Shown: positions 14,690 through 19,696 of the stretch, piece by piece | How positions within the stretch are numbered: the first letter of the stretch is position 1 | Layout of the letters: each line of letters starts with the position of its first letter | Assembly: GCA_964632795.1 (NCBI GenBank) | Contig: CAZWEZ010000070.1 | Coordinates: 1 to 19,696 of the forward strand | Direction of reading: 5' to 3' | DNA: 19,696 bases | Origin: CAZWEZ01 sp964632795 | Lineage (GTDB): Bacteria; Pseudomonadota; Alphaproteobacteria; Rhodospirillales; 2-02-FULL-58-16 | The notes under the pieces: model-generated | The model's database searches: none | What the model saw: only the letters and a program-made list of their open reading frames with translations | Told to the model about the DNA's origin: nothing | Position numbers and translations under genes: made by a program

Positions 14690-15012
14690 CCGGATGCCCC
14701 CCTACCTAATCATCCCCTGCGTATTGTCCACTGGCTTGAGCCGACATTCCCCAGATATCCTCCAGGCTCGCGGAAATCATACCTCAGTGCCACCGTCTAG
14801 GGAACAGAGTCTTCTCCGCAGCCAACCGACGACCTGATATTCGGTTTTCCTGTGTCCGGAAGGCCGGTTGCCCATATTTTCCGTCATCCAGACGCACCTC
14901 TCCCGTCATTTTCACCTTGCCGTCGATTTCCTCGATCTACACCGGCGCGGCGCCTCCTGCCCAGAGGCCGGGAAAAGCGATCCTGAATGCCACCAACTCA
15001 GGAACCAGAACA
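14690..15012. other. 323-bp intergenic gap between nuclease gene and tupA
   Basis: No convincing gene. A short stem GGCGC/GCGCC with 1-nt centre (14944-14954) lies downstream of the tupA stop without a T-run. Composition stays low in G+C up to about 14930 and then rises, so the edge of the putative island may be here. Confidence 0.4.
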
Positions 15013-15828
15013 CTACCGGGCGTTGGGGGTGAAGGGGGACTCGCCGGCGATGGTGAACGAGGCGATGGCCGCCTGGCCCTCGGGCGACACCAGCCAGTCG
15101 ATGAAGACCTGGCCCAGCTCCGCCTTGACGTGGGGATGCCTGGCCGGATCGACCAGGATCGCGCCGTAGGGGTTGATCAGTCTGTCGTCCCCCTCGACCA
15201 GCACCACGAGTCCGGCCCGGTTGCGGAACCCCAGCCAGGTGCCGCGGTCGGCCAGCGTGTAGGCGTCCATCGCCGCCGCCGTGTTCAGCGTCGCCCCCAT
15301 CCCGGCGCCGACCTCCCGGTACCAGCCCGCCGCCGCCGCCGGATCGACGCCCGCCGCCCGCCACAGGCCCCGTTCCCGCTTGTGGGTGCCGCTGTCGTCG
15401 CCGCGCGAGACGAACGGCGTCCCGGCCGCGGCGATCCTCCGCAAGGCCCCGACGGCGTCCGTGGAGCCGCCGATCCCCGCCGGGTCGCCGGCCGGACCGA
15501 CGATCACGAAGTCGTTGACCATGATCTGGTGGCGCCGCACCCCGAAGCCCTCGGCGACGAATCGAAGCTCCGACGGCGTGTGGTGGACCAGCAGCACGTC
15601 GGCGTCGCCGTTGCGGGCCAGGCGGATGGCCTGGCCGGTGCCCACCGCCACCACCCGGACCTCGATCCCGGTGTGGTCGCGAAAGCGGGGCAGGATGTGG
15701 TCGAACAGCCCCGAGTTGCGGGTCGAGGTGGTCGAGGCGACGGTGATGAAGGGCTCGCCGGCGACGGCGGCCGGGGCGGCCGGACAGGCGAGGGCGGCGA
15801 TCAGCAGCATGGCGGCCGGGATGCGCAT
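15013..15828 (-). CDS. tupA: Tungstate-type ABC transporter substrate-binding protein TupA, 271 aa
   Basis: Periplasmic oxyanion-binding protein. It has a Sec signal (MRIPAAMLLIAALACPAAPAAVA, cleavage near residue 23), then the ligand-loop STTST (32-36), VAVGTGQA (60-67), GDADVLLVHH (74-83), VNDFVIVGP (104-112) and SRGDDSGTHKRE (141-152), all hallmarks of TupA rather than ModA. The end VFIDWLVSPEGQAAIASF is typical. ATG at 15828 has GGAGG inside the end of tupC, 3 bp after its stop, so it is the last gene of a tupB-tupC-tupA operon. Tungstate preference is inferred from family; molybdate may also bind. Confidence 0.93.
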   Translation of the reverse strand: MRIPAAMLLIAALACPAAPAAVAGEPFITVASTTSTRNSGLFDHILPRFRDHTGIEVRVVAVGTGQAIRLARNGDADVLLVHHTPSELRFVAEGFGVRRHQIMVNDFVIVGPAGDPAGIGGSTDAVGALRRIAAAGTPFVSRGDDSGTHKRERGLWRAAGVDPAAAAGWYREVGAGMGATLNTAAAMDAYTLADRGTWLGFRNRAGLVVLVEGDDRLINPYGAILVDPARHPHVKAELGQVFIDWLVSPEGQAAIASFTIAGESPFTPNAR

Positions 15829-15831
15829 TCC

Positions 15832-16605
15832 TCAGCCTCCCGTCTGCTCCAGGGTCCGCTGGCCGTGTCGCCACCACAGGTTCTCGCCGCCGAGGAAGGC
15901 CCGGGCGAGGTCGTTGTCGGGGCCGGCGAAGAAGCGCTCGGCGGGCGCCGTCTCCAGCAACCGGCCGCGGTGCAGGAACAGGACCTCGTCGGCCAGCCGG
16001 CGGGCCTGGCCGAGGTCGTGAGTGGTCATCACGATCCGGGTGCCGGCGCCGTGGATGGCGTTGACGATCTCCTCGACCCCGTGGGTGGCCGCCGGGTCGA
16101 GGCTGGCCGTCGGCTCGTCGAGGAACAGCACCTGGGGGCGCAGCGCCCAGGCCCGGGCCAGGGCCAGCTTCTGCTGCTCGCCGAAGGACAGCACCCGGGC
16201 CGGGTGGTTGGCGAAACGCTTGAGGCCGGTCCTGGCCAGGGCCTCGGCGACCATCTCGCGGCGCTGCCGGCGCCCGATCTTGCGCAGCGCCAGCGGGAAC
16301 TCGACGTTGGCCGCCACCGAGCGGCGCAGCATCACCGGACGCTGGAAGACCATCGCCTGGAAGGGGGCCGGGTCGCGCCCCGCCGCCCCGGACCACACGA
16401 TGTCTCCCGAGCTGGGGGCGAGCAGGCCGTGGCACAGGCGTAACAACAGGCTCTTGCCGGCGCCGTTGGGGCCGATGACGATGGAGCGCGGCCCGGCCTC
16501 GAAGGTGCACGAGACGTCCTTGAGCAGCCGCTGGCCGCCGGCCTCGAAGCACACCTTGTCGAGCTTGAGGGGCAGGATCGGGGCCGGGGTCGGGGTCGAG
16601 GTCAT
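15832..16605 (-). CDS. tupC: Tungstate-type ABC transporter ATP-binding protein TupC, 257 aa
   Basis: ATPase of the importer. Walker A GPNGAGKS is at 45-52, Q-loop at MVFQRPVML (about 85-93), signature LSFGEQQ (139-145, a variant of LSGGQ as often in Tup/Wtp ATPases), Walker B VLFLDEPTASLD (159-170) and switch histidine in TTHDLGQA (194-201). The ATG at 16605 overlaps the tupB stop as ATGA; a longer upstream extension of the frame is only the shadow of tupB. There is no C-terminal TOBE domain, unlike ModC, so regulation by oxyanion binding to this subunit is unlikely. Confidence 0.93.
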   Translation of the reverse strand: MTSTPTPAPILPLKLDKVCFEAGGQRLLKDVSCTFEAGPRSIVIGPNGAGKSLLLRLCHGLLAPSSGDIVWSGAAGRDPAPFQAMVFQRPVMLRRSVAANVEFPLALRKIGRRQRREMVAEALARTGLKRFANHPARVLSFGEQQKLALARAWALRPQVLFLDEPTASLDPAATHGVEEIVNAIHGAGTRIVMTTHDLGQARRLADEVLFLHRGRLLETAPAERFFAGPDNDLARAFLGGENLWWRHGQRTLEQTGG

Positions 16606-17309
16606 CGGCCGTGCCTCTTCTCGGCGGCTTCCTTGAGCACGAAGGCGGCGCCGTTGACCCCCAGCGAGAGGACGATCAGGACGATGCCGAGGCCCAGCGC
16701 CAGGGCCAAATCGCCCTTGCTGACCTCGAGCGCGATGGCCGTCGTCATGACCCGGGTCACGTGGTCGATGTTGCCGCCGACGATCATCACCGCCCCGACC
16801 TCGGCGCTTGCCCGGCCGAACCCGGCCAGCACCGCGGTCAACAGGGTGAAGCGGCCGTCCCACAGCAACGCCCTCAGGGCGCGGCCCGGCCCGGCGCCCA
16901 GCGAGCGCAACTGCTCCTCGTACTCCCGCCACAGATCCTCGACCACCTGGCGGGTCAGGGCGGCGATGATCGGCGTCACCAGCACCACCTGGGCGATGAT
17001 CATGGCGGTCGGCGTGAACAGCAGCCCCAGCACCCCCAGCGGCCCGGCCCGCGACAGCATCAGGTAGACGGCCAGGCCGACGACCACCGGCGGCAGCCCC
17101 ATCAGGGCGTTGAGGAGGACGATCACCCCCATCCGCCCGGGGAACCGGTACAGCGCCACCGCCGCCCCCACCGGCATGCCGATGACGACGGCGGCCGCCA
17201 CCGCGCCGAGGCTGACCCTGAGCGACAGCAGGACGATCTCGGCCAGGTCGCTATCGAAGCCGACCACCAGTTCGAAGGCGGCGGCCAGGGCGGAGCCGGG
17301 CTCGGTCAT
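16602..17309 (-). CDS. tupB: Tungstate-type ABC transporter permease TupB, 235 aa
   Basis: Inner-membrane permease with about five to six helices. Conserved points are the early LAEIVLLSLRVSLGAV, NALMGLPPVVVGLAVYLMLSRAGPLG (about 87-112), and the EAA-type loop ending LRALLWDGRFTLLTAVLAGFGRASAEVGAVMIVGGNI, very typical of TupB. ATG at 17309 is taken; a GTG directly before it (17312) is equally near the weak GGGG site. First gene of the operon, divergent from mobA. A possible promoter in the minus strand is TTACTG-N18-TATGAA ending near 17346; it is not strong. Confidence 0.92.
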   Translation of the reverse strand: MTEPGSALAAAFELVVGFDSDLAEIVLLSLRVSLGAVAAAVVIGMPVGAAVALYRFPGRMGVIVLLNALMGLPPVVVGLAVYLMLSRAGPLGVLGLLFTPTAMIIAQVVLVTPIIAALTRQVVEDLWREYEEQLRSLGAGPGRALRALLWDGRFTLLTAVLAGFGRASAEVGAVMIVGGNIDHVTRVMTTAIALEVSKGDLALALGLGIVLIVLSLGVNGAAFVLKEAAEKRHGR

Positions 17310-17469
17310 CACGGGGCCCCGTTTCCATGGCGTAAAATCATGTCTTCATACCATAATACGATGGATTTCAGTAATTCATGCATAAAAACGCGCAAAATTG
17401 CCATATGGCGCCGGGGCCGGTTGCATCCTCCGGGGGCTGCCTGTATGTCAACCCCGGTACTCGGTTACA

Positions 17470-17490
17470 AGTGGATAGATTCTATCCACT
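17470..17490. promoter_or_regulatory. 21-bp perfect palindrome just before mobA
   Basis: Arms AGTGGATAGA and TCTATCCACT surround a single T. It ends 15 bp before the mobA ATG, and its downstream arm adjoins the weak Shine-Dalgarno (GATGGGG). Placement fits a repressor operator between mobA and tupB, or an RNA hairpin next to the ribosome site. GCCATATGGC (17400-17409) is a second palindrome in the same 196-bp gap. It does not look like the classical ModE box. Confidence 0.6.
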
Positions 17491-17505
17491 AGATGGGGTC
17501 GGCGG

Positions 17506-18168
17506 ATGGCGTTGGCTGGCGATTCGGTGGTCGGGGTGCTTCTCGCCGGCGGGCGGGCCCGGCGCATGGGCGGCGGCGACAAGTGCCTGCGCCGCCTCGC
17601 CGGGCGGCCCCTGCTGGCCCACGCCGTCGAGCGCGCCCGGCCCCAGGTCGCGACCCTGGTCCTCAACGCCGTCGGCGATCCCTCGCGCTTCGACGCCTTC
17701 GCCCTGCCGGTGGTGGCCGACGTCATCGAGGGCTACGCCGGCCCCCTGGCCGGGGTCCTGAGCGGCCTCGAGTGGGCGGCGGCCAACGTTCCCGGGGCGT
17801 CCTGGGTGGCCACCTTTCCCACCGACGCCCCGTTCATGCCAAAAGACCTGGTGGCCCGCCTCGCGGCCGCCCTCGAGGCGGAACGGGCCGACATCGCCTG
17901 CGCCGCCTCGGGCGGCCGCGACCATCCGGTGTTCGCCTTGTGGCCGGTCCGCCTCGGCGGCGAGTTGCGCCGGGCGATGGTCGACGAGGAGATTCGCAAG
18001 ATCGACCGCTGGACGGCCCGCTACCGGCTGGCCCGGGTCGAGTATCCGGTGGCGCCCCGCGACCCCTTCTACAACGTCAACCGGCCGCAGGACCTGGCCG
18101 AGGCGGAGGCCCTGGCCGGCGAGGAAAAAGCCGCCGCCGCTGGAAAGGCGGACACCCGGGGGAGATAG
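17506..18168 (+). CDS. mobA: Molybdenum cofactor guanylyltransferase MobA, 220 aa
   Basis: Joins GTP to molybdenum (or tungsten) molybdopterin to form the MGD form of the cofactor used by DMSO-reductase-family enzymes. The nucleotide-binding motif LLAGGRARRMGGGDK is at 12-26, and the metal-site aspartate D107 lies in TFPTDAPF (103-110). The later motifs GGRDHPVFALWP and FYNVNRPQDLAEAE are typical. The tail GEEKAAAAGKADTRGR is a short variable extension. ATG at 17506 has only a weak GGGG site. It is divergent from tupBCA, linking uptake of the oxyanion to its final use. Confidence 0.96.
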   Translation: MALAGDSVVGVLLAGGRARRMGGGDKCLRRLAGRPLLAHAVERARPQVATLVLNAVGDPSRFDAFALPVVADVIEGYAGPLAGVLSGLEWAAANVPGASWVATFPTDAPFMPKDLVARLAAALEAERADIACAASGGRDHPVFALWPVRLGGELRRAMVDEEIRKIDRWTARYRLARVEYPVAPRDPFYNVNRPQDLAEAEALAGEEKAAAAGKADTRGR

Positions 18169-18288
18169 AAACGGTGCCCGTCTTGGCGGCGACGGCGGCG
18201 ATAGTCGGACGGCGTGAAGCCGTCATGGGAACGGTCTCGTCTGGAGACAGGGAAGAAGGCAGGGATCCGTTCCCCCCCTCATCTCACC
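18169..18288 (-). ncRNA. Candidate structured small RNA under an anaerobox promoter
   Basis: The stretch between the convergent mobA and DUF2478/DUF364 genes has strong symmetrical pairs: GGGAACGG (18227-18234) with CCGTTCCC (18267-18274), enclosing GTCTC/GAGAC (18234-18248), and GACGGC/GCCGTC (18208-18224). The site at 18295-18336 would start minus-strand transcription near 18288. No T-run terminator is seen, so the 3' end is a guess and could run antisense into mobA. No known riboswitch class is recognised. Confidence 0.3.
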
Positions 18289-18294
18289 ACCGAA

Positions 18295-18336
18295 AACCTA
18301 GCCGAAAACCGGCCCAACATCCTTGATCGCGGTCAA
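18295..18336 (-). promoter_or_regulatory. FNR/anaerobox-like site with -10 at class II spacing
   Basis: TTGATCGCGGTCAA (18323-18336) fits the FNR/FixK-family consensus TTGAT-N4-ATCAA with one mismatch, within the longer symmetrical CCTTGA/TCAAGG (18321-18338). On the minus strand TAGGTT (18300-18295) has its centre 32 bp from the box centre, exactly the spacing of a class II (-41.5) activator site. It does not face an annotated gene. The plus strand has no matching -10. Confidence 0.5.
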
Positions 18337-18359
18337 GGGGGGGCGGCGCCGGTTGCGGG

Positions 18360-19589
18360 TCAGGCCTTGAGGGTCAGCCGGCGGGTGTGGGGTTTGAGGG
18401 CCTTGACCGCGCCCCCCTCGGTGACCGCCGCCGCCGCGCCCTCGGGGTCCTCGACCACCATCCCGGCCAGCGCCCCGATGCCGTAGGCGTGCAGGCGCGG
18501 GCTCAACGGCGTCCCCGGGCCGACCAGGGCGACGGTCCCGGCGCCCCGGCTTGCGAGCAGCCCCGGCAGACTGTGGTCGGCCAGCGCCGCCGCCGTGACG
18601 ACGATCCGTCCGCCTTGGGGAAGCAGCCAGCCGGCGGCCGCTTCCGGGGCCTCGCCGGCGGCCGGGCGGCGTTCGATCACCCGGTGCTCGCCGAGCCGCT
18701 TGGCCAGCCCCGGGAAGCGCCCGACCACGGTCGTCGGGCCGTCGGCCTCGGGCAGCGAGGCCAGGCCGTCCGCGTCGTCGCCCTCCAGGTCGTAGCGGTT
18801 GTAGTGGGCGTTGACGGCGGCGGTGCCGATCGCCGCCTCGAACGGGTCCCACGAATGGATCAGCCCCGCCAACTGGTCCAGCGGCCGGCCGGCCAGGCCG
18901 CCCGTCCCGGACACCGGCCGGCAGCCGGCGGTGTCGCGGTTCGGGGTCTGGGCCAGGCCGCAGCCTTCGGGGCCCTCGACCAGGGTCCAGTTCAATCCGA
19001 CCACCACCCGCCTCGCCGGGGCGCCGTCGACGCCCAGGGCCAGGTCCCGGTACAGCCGGTGGGGTCCCCACCAGCGCCACAGGGCCTCGGTGTTCCCCGC
19101 CACCAGGACCCCGAGGCCGCCGCAGAAGCGCATCCAGGCGTCCACCGCCCCGGCCGGCACCGCGACCAGCGTCGGGATGCCCTCGGCCATGGCCTCGAGG
19201 ATCTCGGCGGCCAGCCCCTCGCCGGCCTGTTCGCGTTCGCCGAACTTCTCGACCACCACCAGGTCCATCCCTTCGCCGACCGCCCGCCGCAGGGCGCCGG
19301 AGGCCTCGGCCAGCGCCGAGGGGTCAAGCAGGCAGCCCTCCTGGCCGGGGGTGGCGGGCAGGGTCAGCGAGATCCGCCGTCCGCTGTCGACCTCGACGGC
19401 GTCGATCGCCGTGCGCTGTCCGGCCTCGTCGTAGGACACCTCCTGGATCAGGCCGCCGATCCGCCAGCCGCGCCCCTTGAGCTCGCCGGCGAAGGCGGCC
19501 AGCGCCGAGCGGCCCTCGGAGGCCGGGGTGTAGAGCACGGCGGCCGGCGGCAGGCGGGGCGGCGCGGCGGCGTTGCTATGCGTTGACAT
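18360..19589 (-). CDS. DUF2478-DUF4213-DUF364 fusion protein, 409 aa
   Basis: Residues about 14-172 match DUF2478: AVLYTPASEGRSALAAFAGE, then GWRIGGLIQE and VVEKFGEREQAGEG; no Walker A lysine is seen. Residues about 175-265 look like DUF4213 (an enolase-N-like fold: VVVGLNWTLVEGPEGCGLAQ, then HSWDPFEAAIGTAAVNAHYN). Residues about 280-405 are DUF364 (TTVVGRFPGLAKRL, ALADHSLPGLL, ALVGPGTPLSP, ending HTRRLTLK), a Rossmann-like domain proposed to handle heavy metals or oxyanions. Normally these are separate proteins. ATG at 19589 is preferred, with AAGAAGGGGG just upstream; GTG at 19622 is possible. No signal peptide, so cytoplasmic. Convergent with mobA; a role in holding or inserting Mo/W is inferred from location only. 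Confidence 0.8.
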   Translation of the reverse strand: MSTHSNAAAPPRLPPAAVLYTPASEGRSALAAFAGELKGRGWRIGGLIQEVSYDEAGQRTAIDAVEVDSGRRISLTLPATPGQEGCLLDPSALAEASGALRRAVGEGMDLVVVEKFGEREQAGEGLAAEILEAMAEGIPTLVAVPAGAVDAWMRFCGGLGVLVAGNTEALWRWWGPHRLYRDLALGVDGAPARRVVVGLNWTLVEGPEGCGLAQTPNRDTAGCRPVSGTGGLAGRPLDQLAGLIHSWDPFEAAIGTAAVNAHYNRYDLEGDDADGLASLPEADGPTTVVGRFPGLAKRLGEHRVIERRPAAGEAPEAAAGWLLPQGGRIVVTAAALADHSLPGLLASRGAGTVALVGPGTPLSPRLHAYGIGALAGMVVEDPEGAAAAVTEGGAVKALKPHTRRLTLKA

Positions 19590-19696
19590 ACCCCCTTCTT
19601 GGTCGGTTTGATGGCAAAACACAAGGGGGCTGGGCAGCCATGGCTAGTACTGACTTTCATAATTCCTCGCCCCATGTGACGGCCTTGCGCGGCTCC

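Noticed and set aside
14917..16443. A 508-codon plus-strand frame opposite tupA and tupC
   Set aside because: Mirrors the coding frames of tupA and tupC; Gly/Arg/Asp/Gln-rich with no domain likeness.
16606..16932. N-terminal extension of the TupC frame
   Set aside because: The extra 109 residues are an out-of-frame reading of tupB; the ATGA overlap at 16602-16605 gives the correct start.
17310..17505. Moco riboswitch or classical ModE box before tupB or mobA
   Set aside because: Neither the Moco aptamer layout nor the TATATA-containing ModE dyad could be recognised; only the unrelated palindrome was found.
18227..18274. Cobalamin or other known riboswitch in the mobA 3' region
   Set aside because: Strong pairing is present but no conserved core of a known class, and no gene lies downstream in the right direction.
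19623..19696. Short minus-strand start (GAGGAATTATGAAAGTC) at the right edge
   Set aside because: A good ribosome site is visible, but the frame runs into the DUF2478/DUF364 gene in the wrong frame as a Pro/Arg-rich shadow. It is kept only as possible leader sequence.

Overview
The window looks like chromosomal DNA from a high-G+C alphaproteobacterium, probably a Rhodospirillales member. This rests on codon use, the type of the transporter, molybdenum-cofactor and CFA-synthase proteins, and the TATACCA-type palindromic repeats. No rRNA, tRNA or CRISPR array was seen, so the placement is an inference from protein character.

Left edge (1-1930): the 5' part of a homocysteine S-methyltransferase-family gene runs off the window and may be broken. 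It is followed by a 333-bp structured non-coding sequence present twice, with no difference seen by eye (326-658 and 1490-1856). The two copies bracket one small gene for a 79-aa two-helix membrane protein, which has its own promoter candidate, Shine-Dalgarno and terminator. The second copy carries a 34-bp palindromic insertion that the first lacks.

1929-7045: an EamA-type exporter faces a four-gene polyamine-type ABC importer operon (ATPase, Tat-exported binding protein, two permeases; all minus strand). The operon starts at a near-consensus sigma-70 promoter overlapped by two nested palindromes.

7045-11638: an M28 metallopeptidase lies downstream of moaA (molybdopterin synthesis). Divergent from moaA is a one-component regulator fusing an excisionase-type HTH to a molybdate/tungstate-binding-protein-like domain. 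Next come an ArsR repressor, apparently leaderless, and a COG0701/ArsP-type permease.

11747-14689: a visibly lower-G+C block, all minus strand, with CFA synthase, a DUF5676 membrane protein, a GIY-YIG mini-nuclease and a stand-alone PD-(D/E)XK nuclease. It reads like an inserted island.

15013-19589: high G+C returns with a tungstate-type ABC importer (tupB-tupC-tupA, minus strand). Divergent mobA (Moco guanylyltransferase) follows, and then a convergent DUF2478-DUF4213-DUF364 fusion protein. Between the last two is an FNR/anaerobox-like site with correctly spaced -10 pointing into a structured non-coding stretch, a candidate anaerobically controlled small RNA.

Taken together, moaA, the HTH/oxyanion-binding regulator, tupBCA, mobA and the DUF364 fusion form a split neighbourhood for uptake of Mo/W oxyanion, cofactor synthesis and sensing. 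The anaerobox fits the anaerobic use of molybdo- and tungsto-enzymes.
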